Shown here: positions 28,487 to 38,682 of the stretch, piece after piece
Numbering within the stretch: the stretch's first letter is position 1
Layout of the letters: each line of letters begins with the position of its first letter
Assembly (NCBI RefSeq): GCF_902806685.2
Contig: NC_048561.1
Location: forward strand, 7,529,439 to 7,593,438
Direction: 5' to 3'
DNA length: 64,000 nucleotides
Source of the DNA: Maniola hyperantus
Taxonomy: Eukaryota; Arthropoda; Insecta; Lepidoptera; Nymphalidae
Position numbers and translations under genes: made by a program
The notes under the pieces: generated by a model
Told to the model about the DNA's origin: nothing
Databases searched by the model: none
What the model saw: the letters and a program-made list of their open reading frames with translations, nothing else

Positions 28487-28904
28487 ATATAATAAGTCAC
28501 CATCCTCATCATTTCGGTCTGGAGACTTACTATTCGTGGTCTCCACTCCAAATGTTCCCCACTCCATCGGCCGTCGCGCGATTTATCGTATCTCATTATT
28601 TAGAGAGACTCCTAACAAAGCCCTCTCCTTAACTCGCTGAATATGGAATTGGGAAATATTATGTACCTACTCGAATGTATTAAATATTCTCTAAACAAAG
28701 TTAAGAACAGCGTCTGCCAAAATGATCCAAGCAGCTTGCGACAATCTTAGCTAAAAATAGCTAAATATAATTATTATCAAGCTATTTTCATCTCGAGAAA
28801 TTAATATTCATGATGTTTAGAATGGCTGAGTTGATCGATGTTTATTGTAGAACTAGACGTCGGATAAATTGTAGTACATAATATTATTCTGTGACAATTA
28901 CAAC
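28487..28904. other. No gene or recognised repeat seen
   Basis: Moderately AT-rich, no long frame. ATTACAAC at its right end (28897-28904) is the target duplication of the next element. Confidence 0.5.
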
Positions 28905-29394
28905 CATAGAGCAGAAACAAAGAGGAGATGTTGTATTAAGATTTCCCTATGAAATATCGAGTGACATTTTGCGGGGTGAGGGGTTGTGGAACGCCGCCCA
29001 CTTCTCAATTTTCCATCTGCGGGTTAGTAGCAAAACTACTCGCTTAGCGACCTAACATCGATATATTGATGTCACTACATAGTTCAGCTATCTCACACTA
29101 GATGTCAATAAGTGTAGAAATTACGTATAAAATTACTTACAAATGAAATGTGATACCATTCATAGCATCAGAACGTCTGTCTGAATAACTTTGACACGAT
29201 AAAACACAACACTTCATCCTTTTGTTCTTAAAAACGCGAAAACACACCGATAATACGAGTCTCAATATATGTGAACCTGACGAACGCAGACAGCATACTA
29301 ACTAAGGCCCCGCCCACAGTGATGACGTCAGGACCTAGTTGAAAATCACAGTGCACAGTTGCTTAGGCCAACTCCTCTTTGTTTCTGCTCTATG
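28905..29394. mobile_element. hAT-like non-autonomous element, 490 bp, with 8-bp target duplication
   Basis: The terminal inverted repeats are 23 bp (CATAGAGCAGAAACAAAGAG at the left, CTCTTTGTTTCTGCTCTATG at the right). The flanks ATTACAAC (28897-28904 and 29395-29402) are identical. An 8-bp duplication is typical of hAT elements. The interior has no transposase frame. Confidence 0.85.
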
Positions 29395-29627
29395 ATTACA
29401 ACTCACGGGGAAGTTAGCTTTGACGGATGAGTGGCAGATGTTGGTGGAAATATACTAAATTGTTATTTAATTGAGGCAAACATAATTCAGCAAAAGTTAT
29501 TTATTGGGACAATATTTTTTTGGATAATATATAGATATTTTTGGATAGTACCTAGTTATAACGAAGTTAAAAGGAAATTATAACAGCCAAGTAGACTTTA
29601 CAAGTTTACATAGTCAAAAAGAAAACA

Positions 29628-29760
29628 ATGCACATCGACCTTGTACAGCATTGTCTCTGTCACTCATACCTATGTGACGTTTTGTCGGTCTCAACGACAG
29701 AGACAACGCTCCTCTACAAATCTGCTATCTCCTTCTAAAGGTCGATCGATGTAGGTACAT
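29628..29760. mobile_element. Palindromic MITE (AACGACAGAGACAA family)
   Basis: CACATCGACCTTGTACAGC, TTTTGTCGGTCTCAACGAC and AAGGTCGATCGATGTAGG. It is slightly asymmetric because the left arm is shortened. 29403-29627 holds nothing recognised. Confidence 0.7.
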
Positions 29761-29874
29761 TATTTTGTGCCGTGTACTGTACAATGCTCTCTCTGCGCTC
29801 GCCTGCTCTGTGCTGGTAATGAACCGCGTCGGGCGACGACCCCGCTCAGGGTCGCCTGCTCACAGCCTGCCTGT

Positions 29875-29940
29875 ACCACCACCACCACCACCACCACCAC
29901 CACCACCACCACCACCACCACCACCACCACCACCACCACC
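29875..29940. repeat. (ACC)n microsatellite, 22 units
   Basis: Perfect run. The poly-Pro, poly-Thr and poly-Trp frames through it are artefacts of the triplet repeat. Confidence 0.97.
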
Positions 29941-29984
29941 AGCACAGCTCATAGACACGACAGGCACTGTGCAGACCAGATCTG

Positions 29985-30145
29985 AGTCTTAGGCTGAAAT
30001 CTATAGAGCGTGCTTTGACTTTGCTTAGACTTAAGTCACTGTAAAAACGAGACAGATTCATGCCAGCTATATAACGCTGTCTCGTTTTAACCTTGTCTTA
30101 AGTCTGAGCAAAGTCAGAGTGCGCTCTATAGATCTCACTCTTAGA
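29985..30145. mobile_element. Snap-back MITE, ~60-bp imperfect inverted arms
   Basis: GAAATCTATAGAGCGTGC then TTTGACTTTGCTTAGACTTA is mirrored by TAAGTCTGAGCAAAGTCAGA and GCGCTCTATAGATCTC around a ~20-base loop (CATGCCAGCTATATAACG). Confidence 0.75.
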
Positions 30146-30186
30146 CAACCGGTATATTCACTCGATGATTCAAAACTACTTATAGT

Positions 30187-30252
30187 CCGTAAAAGACGAC
30201 TTCTCACGCGCCATTTCAACTCTAAGTATGGGTTAACTGTCATGTCAAAAGT
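30187..30252. mobile_element. Fragment of the CGCGCCAT...GTCATGTC MITE
   Basis: CTTCTCACGCGCCATTTC then GTTAACTGTCATGTCAAAAG. It runs directly into a GTCY MITE internal scrap (30253-30350: AACCGTGAATTTTTGGTTAC). Confidence 0.6.
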
Positions 30253-30391
30253 TACGGAAAATCCGAAAACCGTGAATTTTTGGTTACATCACAAAAAAAA
30301 GTGTTCATAAAAATTAATTAGTGATTCTAACTTTCAAAGTAAGATAAGATATTTTAGCGTTTAAACTACCGTGAGTGATTTCCATTATAAA

Positions 30392-30608
30392 TACTATCTG
30401 TCCCGGCTTACTCACGTGTGTAGTCGACGTTAGCCCGACTAGTTTCGAACCCATCCGGGGTCCTTTTTCAAGGGAGTCCGTCCGCGCACGCGCCGCGGTT
30501 TTGACTGCGGGACGCACGTGCCGCTGCCCGTAGAATCTAATGCGGATGGGTTCGAAACTAGTCGGGCTAACGTCGACTACACACGTGAGTAAGCCGGGAC
30601 AGATAGTA
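30392..30608. mobile_element. Snap-back repeat with perfect 66-bp arms
   Basis: Arm 30392-30457 (TACTATCTGTCCCGGCTTAC ... CGAACCCATCCG) is exactly inverted at 30543-30608, around an 85-base GC-rich centre. The perfection of the arms suggests recent origin or gene conversion between them. Confidence 0.85.
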
Positions 30609-30945
30609 AGATAAGGTAATGTCACTTGAAAACCGACGCTGGGTATCCGATCAGGTACTTCTGTTCAAAATTTTAAACTATGAAATTGACTGCCCAAACA
30701 TTTTACGCAAAATAATTTTTTCTGTGCCTCGTAAAAATTCGCGATTTTCTACGTACAAGCCTTATATTATAAGGGGATGCAAAACAAACTTAGGAGAAAA
30801 CAATGTATTGATTAGAATATGTCGCGAACATAATAATCTTTTTAAAACTGCGAAAAATATGATAATAGATCCTCATTCACTCTCCTTGCAGCAGTACAAA
30901 AAAATGCTGCATCAGTATATTGATGCAGCATTATAAACTCGTATG
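30609..30945 (+). pseudogene. LINE reverse-transcriptase C-terminal fragment (about 105 codons)
   Basis: An open frame (30619-30936) reads MSLENRRWVSDQVLLFKILN, YEIDCPNILRKIIFSVPRKN and SRFSTYKPYIIRGCKTNLG, ending in MLHQYIDAAL. The SLENRR...LLFKILN...DCP.LL.KI.F.VPR pattern is the thumb and C-terminal region of jockey-like LINE polymerases. The catalytic region is missing because the sequence starts right after the snap-back repeat. A 12-bp hairpin (AATGCTGCATCA/TGATGCAGCATT) overlaps the last codons. Confidence 0.7.
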
Positions 30946-30952
30946 CTCGGTT

Positions 30953-31383
30953 TTTAGGGTTCCGTAACCTCAAAAGGAAAAACGGAACCCTTATAGAATC
31001 ACTTTGTTGTCTGTCTGTCGGTCTGTCAAGAAATCTACAGGGTAGGTACTTCCCGTTGACCTAGAATCATGAAATTTGGCAGGTAGGTAGGTCTTATAGC
31101 TGACATTCGGGGAAAATCTGGAAACCGTGAATTTGTGGTTACATCACACAAAAAAAATTGTAGTGATAAACCAATAATTAGTAGGTATTTTCAATTTTCG
31201 AAGTGAGATAACTACATCAAGTGGGGTATCATATGAAAGGTCTTCACCTGTACATTCTAAAACAGATTTTTATTTATTTCTATGCATCATAGTTTTTGAA
31301 TTATCGTGCAAAATGTCGAAAACATACGACTGTAGTACGGAACGCTCGTTGCGCGAGCCTGACTCGCACTTGGCCGGTTTTTT
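30953..31383 (-). mobile_element. GTCY MITE, complete, about 430 bp
   Basis: Left TTTTTAGGGTTCCGTAACC, (GTCT)n tract near 31005, AATCATGAAATTTGGCAGG, AGTGGGGTATCATATGAAAG, and right GAGCCTGACTCGCACTTGGCC then GGTTTTT. It is one of two full copies (the other is 61697-62127). Confidence 0.9.
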
Positions 31384-31640
31384 ATTTAGTGTGTGGTTTG
31401 AGGTCTGTGACACACAGATGGCGGACGGGCCGTTGTCTATGGCACTGACCCTCACACAATGGCCTCGCGCCGAGCTGGCCGGGGACAATGGCAACACGCT
31501 GCTGGCGGAGATAAACTGTACCTATTTAGCTATTCACATGTATTGTTGTTGTTGAAACAACACTATAGTCTATAAGTCAAAACCTTTTTCAAAAAAAATG
31601 TACGATTTTTTACGCGCGGTTGCAATAAAACTGAAAATGA
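31384..31640. other. No assigned feature; short GC-rich segment with coding-like composition
   Basis: From ATGGCGGACGGG (about 31419) for about 100 bp the plus strand reads MADGPLSMALTLTQWPRAEL then AGDNGNTLLAEINCTYL, with G or C in most third positions. I do not recognise it, it has no good donor, and it ends at a stop, so I do not call a gene. Confidence 0.25.
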
Positions 31641-31803
31641 ATCGGTAAAAGGGTTATTAAATATGGGGTATGAGGCGGGGGAAAGATAGCTATTATGACG
31701 TAGGCATCCGCTAGGGATTTTTGTAAATTCTACCCCTAAGGGGGTGAAATAGGGGTTTTAAATTTGTGTAGTCCACGCGGACGAAGTCACGAGCATAAGC
31801 TAG
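31641..31803 (+). mobile_element. MITE scrap joined to Helitron 3' half
   Basis: GGGGTATGAGGCGGGG (about 31663) is the inner end of the GC-rich snap-back MITE. From 31686, ATAGCTATTATGACGTAGGC ... CACGCGGACGAAGTCACGAG ends with CTAG (31800-31803). 31804-32084 has CCTAGGTAACCTAGGTAG and no named repeat. Confidence 0.75.
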
Positions 31804-32084
31804 TCTCATATAAACGGTTAGAGAACGCGACCTTCGGTTTTCCTCGTGTTTTTGTGTAAGAACGCGTCTGCCTCATTGTCGGCGTGTAGTCGAGAACAAT
31901 GACTGACGCTAGTTAGTAGTTATAATACCTAGGTAACCTAGGTAGTCTAGGCAGTTAACACAATGAGATCGATCAAGGAAATTATTGCCATTAATAATTC
32001 ATAACATTGATCTATCTAGATTCTAGGAACTACTACCGACTTGGTTAGGCACATCGGTAAACACGGTACGTGATCATTCTAAAA

Positions 32085-32560
32085 ATTGGCCAAGTGCGAG
32101 TCCAATTCGCATACGATGGGTTCCATTCCATACCATCGCAAAGAATCTTCAATTTTTAAGGTTCCGTACCTCAAAAGGAAAAAGGAACCCTTATAGGATC
32201 ACTTCGTTCTCTGTCTGTCTGTCAAGAAAACGTATAGGGTACTTCCCGTTGACCTAGAATCATGAAATAGGCAGGTCTAGCACAAAGCAAAGATCAGAAA
32301 ACTGTGGATTTGTGGTTACATTACACAGAAAAAATGTGTTCAATCAAATCAAATGATCAAATAATTAGTATTTTCAAATTAAGATAGGTAACTATATTTT
32401 TATACCTGTATACTCTAAGACAAATTTTTATTTATTTTTATGCACAATAGTTTTTGATTTATCGTGCAATATGTCAAAAAAAATACCCAGGTAAGGTGGT
32501 AACTAGCCACGGCCGAAGCCTCTCACCAGACCAGACATGACCGACGGGACCTCCCACATG
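32085..32560 (-). mobile_element. GTCY MITE copies, truncated, with SINE-like scrap
   Basis: 32085-32155 has the GGCCAAGTGCGAGTCCAATTC terminus. 32158-32490 has GGTTCCGTACCTCAAAAGG ... TCTGTCTGTCTGTCAAG ... TTTTTGATTTATCGTGC without its other end. 32495-32560 (TAACTAGCCACGGCCGAAGCC) matches the start of the 50100-50317 SINE. Confidence 0.7.
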
Positions 32561-33054
32561 TGCGTGTCCGACTCGCACGTGAGTCGCGACCAGTTCTTAT
32601 TTATTCTTTACAATTCAATTTATTTAGTGTATTCAGGGAAAACGGACCTCACCGAGGTCGGGACCTTTGCAGCGTCACCCGACACCCGACACCGACACCT
32701 GTAGGTCACAACCTCCGCGCTAAAATATAGCATTACCTACTCGTTCGCAGGAAAGTACATATTTACATATTCACATCAAAAGCTTAGCCTTGGCGCTTCG
32801 CTCATCCCGCTGTCCTTATATGTCAGATTAACATAACTTATTATAAAGGAAAGACCCCAGGAAAAAAGAAAAAATGATTTTTAGTAAATCTACGGCCACA
32901 CCTGTGCGTCATGAACGCAGGGTCACTTCTTCATCTGTCTGTCTGTCTGTCTGTCTGTCGTGCCTGCCAAGATCCTCAAGGTAATCAAATCCAGGTTATA
33001 TACAAAGGGAAAGTAACCTATAGATTAGAATCCATGCGCTTCAAAACATCAAAT
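32561..33054. other. No gene seen; (GTCT)n microsatellite at 32935-32960
   Basis: Mostly unremarkable. CACCCGACACCCGACACCGACACC (about 32675-32698) is a small imperfect tandem, and a six-unit TCTG run lies near 32935. Confidence 0.5.
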
Positions 33055-33165
33055 TAAATTACATAATCTGAATGTCGATGAACAAATGATCGAACCCCGA
33101 CCTCCGATTAGAAGGCGGACGTCCTAACCACTAGGCTATCAAGTAACGCAGCTTTATACATAGCT
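33055..33165 (-). mobile_element. SINE head (Metulj-like), variant
   Basis: On the minus strand: AGCCTAGTGGTTAGGACGTC, CGCCTTCTAATCGGAGG and a B-box side GGGGTTCGATC, then CATTTGTTCATCGACATTC. The same variant body follows the head at 39199. Confidence 0.75.
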
Positions 33166-33384
33166 CAGCAAACTAATGAATACATACACACTTTACGTGC
33201 ACAGTCGGTAAAATCTGTACATGACTCTACCATAGTGTCACTTTATACTTGACGAGAAAAACTTTGTTTACATACACCGACACGACATAGCAACTTATAT
33301 GCAATGAGACGTTAAGGTCCTTTCAGACGTGCCACAGCCCACAACTGCACTATACTCTATCCACCGAAAGAAGTTAGGATAGGG

Positions 33385-33590
33385 CTTTCTCTGTTACGTA
33401 ATCTCATGCAAAAGACAAAGCCAAAAACTTAGTGGGCGTTAACCATTTTGAGACACCAACCAATTACAAACGAAACTATGTTTTCTAATTTAATTTCGAA
33501 TATTTTTGAGAACATTTCCGAATTGAATTTCGAATGTTATTGAAAACATGTTTGTGATTGGTTGGTGACTTTTGGCTATAGAGCGACAAA
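33385..33590. mobile_element. MITE-like repeat (AGTGGGCGTTAACC family) with inner inverted arms
   Basis: AACTTAGTGGGCGTTAACC and CCAATTACAAACGAAACTATG are shared with 15590-15720. ACCAACCAATTACAAAC is mirrored by GTTTGTGATTGGTTGGT. Confidence 0.6.
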
Positions 33591-33621
33591 AACGTCGTTC
33601 AATAAGTTTTGACATTACCTT

Positions 33622-33903
33622 TATGGAGTATGGACTACGGCCAACACCTTCTCATTCTGAGAGACCCGTGTTTAGTAGTGAGCCGGCAATGCGTTTATCA
33701 AGATGATGTAGTTACAATACGCGGCAGAAAATAATGTACCTACATCAGTCTTTGGAAGGAGATAGAGAGGGGATTTGTAGAGCATTGATTCTATCGTTGA
33801 GACCGACAAAACGCCATATCGGTATGAGTGACAGAGATAAGGCTCTACAAAGCCGAAGTGTCATTCCAATGGCCGATGTACATTACTTTCCGCCTCGTAC
33901 TGC
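33622..33903. mobile_element. SINE tail fragment followed by a complete palindromic MITE
   Basis: 33622-33713 (TTCTCATTCTGAGAGACCC, GTAGTGAGCCGGCAATGC) is a SINE tail (+). 33716-33903 has inverted ends TACGCGGCAGAAAATAATG and ATTACTTTCCGCCTCGTA, with GAGACCGACAAAACGCCAT in the centre. Confidence 0.75.
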
Positions 33904-33969
33904 AGGTATTGTGCGTGTGGTCCGTCTGGACAGCCGCAGGTATTGTGCGTGTGGTCCGTCTGAACAGAC
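33902..33969. repeat. 34-bp tandem duplication
   Basis: GCAGGTATTGTGCGTGTGG occurs at 33902 and 33936, the units nearly identical. The start overlaps the MITE end. Confidence 0.85.
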
Positions 33970-34233
33970 TGTTCGACACGACAGAAAGCACATCGTAGTA
34001 CCGGTTTTCTATAATTACGATACGAGTTTAAAGTAGAGGTTGAAAAGTAAAACAAAACATTGAAGAGCTCGGAGCGAAACTGCTCGCAAGTTTTTGAACC
34101 TTATTTTTTACTTTTTACCATGTTTTTATTACCTTAGTTTTTAAATTGAACTCTTTTTCATTTTTGGTTAATTTTTCAGCGGAGCCAGTTTTGCACATAC
34201 CTGTGAACAAAATATACAAATTAGTTACTTAAT

Positions 34234-34446
34234 AAATATTGGAAAAGGTGACTAACTGACTGATTGACTGATATCTATCAACGCACAGCTCAAACTACTG
34301 GATGGATCGAACTGGGCACGCAGATAGCTATTATGACGTAGGCATCCGCTAAGAAAGGATATTTGAAAATTCAACCCCTAAGGGGAATGAAATAGAGGTT
34401 TGAAATTAGTGTAGTCGACGCGGACGAAGTCGCCAGCATAAGCTAG
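34234..34446 (+). mobile_element. Helitron, Lep1-like, complete
   Basis: GGAAAAGGTGACTAACTGAC, ATCTATCAACGCACAGCTC, TATTATGACGTAGGCATCC, GACGAAGTCGCCAGCATAAG and CTAG (34443-34446). 33970-34233 is AT-rich DNA with no call. Confidence 0.88.
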
Positions 34447-34479
34447 TGAGTAATAACTGAGATGCTATTTTCAAGTCTC

Positions 34480-34806
34480 ATCATCATCATCATGATCAAC
34501 CCATCACCGGCTCACTACAGAGCGCGGGTCTCTTCTCAGAGTGAGAAGGGTTTTGTACATAGTCTACCACGCTGGCCATGTGCGGATTGGTAGACTTCAC
34601 ACACCTTTGAGAACATTATGGAGAACTCTCAGGCATGCAGGTTTCCTCACGATGTTTTCCTTCACCGTTAAAGCAAGTGATATTTAATTAATTAAAACGC
34701 ACATAATTCCGAAAAGTTAGAGGTGCGTGCCCGGGATCGAACCCCCGACCTCCGATTGGAAGGCGGACGTCCTAACCACTAAGTAGGCTATCACAGCTTA
34801 TAGTCA
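34480..34806 (-). mobile_element. tRNA-derived SINE (Metulj/HaSE-like), full length reference copy
   Basis: Read on the minus strand: GTTAGGACGTCCGCCTTCC, B box GGTTCGATCCC, GTGCGTTTTAATTAATTAAA, AAACATCGTGAGGAAACCTG, TAGTGAGCCGGTGATGGG and a GATGATGATGA tail. The A box carries a small insertion (AGCCTACTTAGTGG). Confidence 0.9.
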
Positions 34807-34985
34807 AGTCTGCATATATTCTTTTCAAGTCTATTTTATTGCAATTAATTATTAAAATAAAAATTTTAAACCCCAGCCAGCGGGGGAGCTGCTCTGCTAT
34901 AATAATACATTTATGCGTTTATACATCAGTCAGTCAGTCACAATCTTCTTAAAATAAAACATTCACTTAGCAAAACATAGTATAT

Positions 34986-35138
34986 TTTTTAAAGAATGTT
35001 AGCCATTCCCCCTTCCTCTCCAACTAAGCGTCAAGCTTGTGTTAGGAGTAGGTACGACAATAGTGCAACGGGCGGGGTTTGAACCGGCGACCTTTTGGTG
35101 TTCAGTCCACTCCTTTACCCGTTGAGCTATTGAGGCTC
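34986..35138 (-). mobile_element. tRNA-derived SINE, second family
   Basis: CCCCTTCCTCTCC-type body, GGGCGGGGTTTGAACCGG (B box reversed) and TTTACCCGTTGAGCTATTG (A box reversed). 35139-35440 holds no recognised element. Confidence 0.85.
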
Positions 35139-35439
35139 TAGATTTTTTTCAACAAGAATCTGGCGGACAAACTACATAAAAGACTTCATGTAAATACTAT
35201 AGAATACAAGTAGAGATACCAACATGAAATTGTTTAAGTACTTTGTGGCAAAGCTTCGCTCATTTTAATTTTAAATGAGATTTTCCTCGCAAAGGAAACG
35301 CGGTCAACTGGCGGGCGCCGGCGGCCTTCAGTCCACCTCGCTCGCTGTCCTGTGGACGACTCTCGACGTTTCGGGTTAAGTGCGACAGTCAAGGACGTCT
35401 TAGTAGTCAAGTGATGAAATTGCCATCGTCATATATAGT

Positions 35440-35684
35440 ACTAGCTTATGCTCGCGACTTCATCCGCGTGGACTACAAAATTTCAAACCCCTATTTCACC
35501 CACTTAGGAGTGGAATTTTCAAAAATCCTTTCTTAGCGGATGTCTACGTCATAATAGCTATCTGCATGCCAAATTTCAGCCCGATCCGTCCAGTAGTTTG
35601 AGCTGTGCGTTGATAGATCAGTCAGTCAGTCAGTCAGTCAGTTAGTCAGTCAGTCAGTCACCTTTTCCTTTTATATATATAGAT
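35440..35684 (-). mobile_element. Helitron, Lep1-like, complete, with expanded (CAGT)n
   Basis: CTAG (35441-35444), TAGCGGATGTCTACGTC and a CAGT run of about 9 units before CACCTTTTCCTTTTATATAT. Other copies have 2-4 units. Confidence 0.9.
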
Positions 35685-35717
35685 ATACCTACCAGTCTAC
35701 GGTAGATAAATAAAAAA

Positions 35718-36137
35718 TAAAACCGGCCAAGTGCGAGTCAGACTCGCGCACCGAGGGTGCCGTACTACAGTCGTATTTTTTGGACATTTTGCACTATAAA
35801 TCAAAAACTATTTTACATAAAAATAAATAAAAATCAGAATTAAGAATATATGGATAAAGCGGTTTTATATGATACCCCACTTGGTGTAGTTATTTTACTT
35901 TGAAAATTGAAAATTCTAATTTGTTCATGAACACATTTTTATTTTTTCGTGATGTTACCATAAACTCACAGTTTCTGATTTATTCCTTTATTTGTGCTAT
36001 AAGACCTACCGATGCAATGTACGCATGACTCTAGATCAATGAGGAAGTACTCTATAGATTTCTTGACAGACTGACAAACAAACAGACAACAGAGTGATCG
36101 TTTTTCCTGTTGAAGTAGGTACGGAACCCTAAAAATA
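35718..36137 (+). mobile_element. GTCY MITE, complete
   Basis: AACCGGCCAAGTGCGAGTC, ATTTTGCACTATAAATC, TATATGATACCCCACTTGG, CTGACAAACAAACAGACAAC and GGTACGGAACCCTAAAAA. Confidence 0.88.
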
Positions 36138-36154
36138 AAAACTGGCAAACCCTT

Positions 36155-36497
36155 TCCAAGTCGGCCCGGTCCTGCATGATCACTTACAACCAGGTGAGAT
36201 CGTAGTCCCTGTCCAGGGCTAACTTGTAAGTTTTAAAGATTTTTAAAAACTTGTAGAAAAACCAAAGTAAGTGAGTATTGCTATAACGCACTACTCATAC
36301 TTAGAAACCACAAAACTCCGACAATTATTGTAAAGTTATTGGAGTAAAATGCTCGAGATAACTTCCCTAACTTTTCCGATTTAAATAATGAGAAAAAGAT
36401 GTCAAAATAGCATTGTTTCCTAAGTTAGTATAGGAAGACGTTCAGATCCCCGGGGGGGGGGGGGGGGGGAGCCCCCCTCCACCCCTGAGACTCGCTC
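36155..36497. mobile_element. SINE third-family tail, then unassigned DNA with an 18-G run
   Basis: 36155-36240 (GATCACTTACAACCAGGTGAG, CAGGGCTAACTTGTAAG) is the tail of the 11400 SINE. 36452-36469 is an 18-G run followed by C-rich sequence. No gene is seen. Confidence 0.6.
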
Positions 36498-36792
36498 CTG
36501 TACCCGTAGTACAAGATTTTACGTATCACCAAACCAAACCAAATTCGAGAGTCGAAATACTTCCGCGTTACAGTAAACTGGATCTTAAATGCCTTGTTTT
36601 AAAGTTCAAGTTTGTCTACACTTCTACAGCCAGCGCTCCAAGCGGAAACATTGCGAAATTAAAATCAGTGCCATTGAATATTTGACTTCAATTCAAGGCT
36701 GTTTAGGTCCATTTTACTGTAACGCGGAAGTATTTCGACTCTCGAATTTGGTTTGGTTTGGTGAGACGTAAAATCTTGTACTGCGGGTACAG
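36498..36792. mobile_element. MITE (CTGTACCCG family), copy 3, best preserved
   Basis: CTGTACCCGTAGTACAAG and CTTGTACTGCGGGTACAG are inverted with one mismatch. The terminal inverted repeats extend about 75 bp into TACTTCCGCGTTACAGTAAA. No transposase frame. Confidence 0.9.
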
Positions 36793-37090
36793 ACCTACTT
36801 GTTAGTTAAACTCTGCTCTACCAATATCTGAATGGAAGTACGTAGGTACGTGAAGATACGTGTTGACGTGTTTCCGAACACTAACTTTGAGGACTTGTTA
36901 CATTGTTATAGTAGCTTTAGGTAGGTACTTAGGTACCTTTAGAAACTAGACTAGGTTTCATCTGTTCCTTGGTGTCGGTTCAAAATTACCTACCTACAGT
37001 GCCTGAAGAAGTTTTCCCTTCAAAAATTTGCATTTCTACTCTGCATAGTCAGTCTAGGTCCTAGGACTTACTTTTATTTATTTAGGCATA
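36793..37090. other. No feature seen
   Basis: AT-rich DNA with frequent TAGGTA motifs but no ordered repeat. Confidence 0.45.
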
Positions 37091-37098
37091 CCTACCAG

Positions 37099-37453
37099 CA
37101 GTGGCGTGCACTACTTTTAAGCCAGGATAGGCATTAGTTAGGTAGGAACCTGTTTACTGGCAGGTCATAATGTAAAATATGCATTGAGCTATTACAACTG
37201 GGGTACGCAGTGCATTTATGCCTCTATGACCTGCACGCTACTAAATAAATTTTAAACAGCTGCCATCTAGTTAGTACTTGAGATAACTGAAAAGTTTTTG
37301 GGGCGGTCCGCTCCTGAATAGGGCGCTAACTGTACGAAATAAACAAATGTTTTTTAAAAAATTTTTTTTTAAAGGCTTACATAGTATGATTTTGTAGATC
37401 CCAAATGGTAGGGTAAGCAATGCCTATATGCCTCTATGGCCTGCACGCCACTG
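37099..37453. mobile_element. hAT-like MITE, 355 bp, with 8-bp target duplication
   Basis: CAGTGGCGTGCA at 37099 and TGCACGCCACTG ending at 37453. Flanks CCTACCAG (37091-37098 and 37454-37461) are identical. The right terminal segment occurs twice (near 37230 and 37440), so this copy is longer than the 145-bp one at 60586. Confidence 0.88.
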
Positions 37454-37734
37454 CCTACCAGCTGACCCGCCCGGGCTTTGTTAGAATGGAATTTTTGAAA
37501 ATCGGTAAGGGGATGAATATTTTGCAAAAATCGTGAAACACCTACATAAGTACAAACAAATTCCCAATTTGAACAATGTTGGACTTTTATAGAAACTTTC
37601 ATCGAATTTTTTGAAATTTTCATCAAATTTATATCCCCGGTGGACATTTCATACATTTATTAGGTAGGTCTAGGTACTAAGGCGCCTACTCTATCAAAGC
37701 AACCTTCTGTTAAAACTCCAAGTTCCCAACCCCA

Positions 37735-38007
37735 GCGTTGGGCTGCGCGTTGACACATCAATCAGTCAATCAGGACAAAACTTTTTACTACACTAGCTTA
37801 TTCGGCACGCGACTTCGTCCGCGTGAACTACATAAATTTCAAACCCCTTTTTTAATCCCTTAGGGGTTGAATTTAAAAAAAACCTTTCTTAGCGGATGCC
37901 TACGTCATAATAGCTATCTGCATGCCAAATTTCAGCCCGATCCGTCCAGTAGTTTGAGCTGTGCGTTGATAGATCAGTCAGTCACCTTTTCCTTTTGTAT
38001 ATTTCGG
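37735..38007 (-). mobile_element. Helitron 5' scrap then a complete Lep1-like Helitron
   Basis: 37735-37780 (GGGCTGCGCGTTGACACATC, CAATCAGTCAATCAGGAC) is a 5' piece of the 17044-type. CTAG at 37793-37796 then starts a full copy ending CAGTCACCTTTTCCTTTTGTAT. 37462-37734 holds nothing named. Confidence 0.8.
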
Positions 38008-38476
38008 TTAAATAAGAATGAAGTATACGTAGATAGATGGATAAGATGTAAGATGATTGGTTTAAAGTCGCTGGCAAAAGGTCACAAACAGTACGTGTCA
38101 CCGTGTCACGTGCGTGACATACACTGACGGGTGACATATCGTCCCGCGACGCTCGGAACACATCAGCCACACTAACTGACGACGAGGGAAGATGGCCGCC
38201 TGTTACACCGGCGTCACTTACAATGTTACACAGAACATGAAACTTCTAAAGCCTGACCAGAAAGTAAAACGCCTCGCCTCGGAAAACTCGTGGAACTAAT
38301 AATTTGTACAAGACACATACCTACCTACTTTACCTCGGAGGTTAAATAGGGGATGAAAGTTTGTATGAAAATTCGTAATTTTTCCAGTTATGTCCTTCAA
38401 AATTGACATTAGGTAAAGTCTTTCACTTAACCGAATGAAATTTCACTTAAATTTACTTAAGCTGTACAATTACGCT
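38008..38476. other. No gene or named repeat seen
   Basis: Includes GTCACCGTGTCACGTGCGTGAC (about 38098-38119), a small dyad-like stretch, but no long frame. Confidence 0.45.
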
Positions 38477-38672
38477 AAAATCGATCTTTAGAAAGAGATA
38501 GCGGTTTTGTACAGCATTGTCTCTGTCGTTGAAACCGACGAAACGTCACTCACATAGGTATGGTACAACGGCGGTTCCTCTGGTGCTGCAAATGTTCATG
38601 GGCGGCGCCACAATCACTACACATCAGGTGACCCGCCTGCTCGTTTGCTCGCTATCACTATTAAAAAAAAAG
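38477..38672 (+). mobile_element. Palindromic MITE left part joined to LINE-derived tail
   Basis: 38477-38563 (TCTTTAGAAAGAGATAGCGG, TTGTCTCTGTCGTTGAAACC) is half of the AACGACAGAGACAA MITE. 38565-38672 (ACGGCGGTTCCTCTGG, CATCAGGTGACCCGCCTGC, poly-A) matches the end of 11158-11393. Confidence 0.7.
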
Positions 38673-38682
38673 GTCGGCAACC

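Noticed and set aside
29760..30061. Poly-Pro, poly-Thr, poly-Val and poly-Trp frames
   Set aside because: They translate the (ACC)22 microsatellite.
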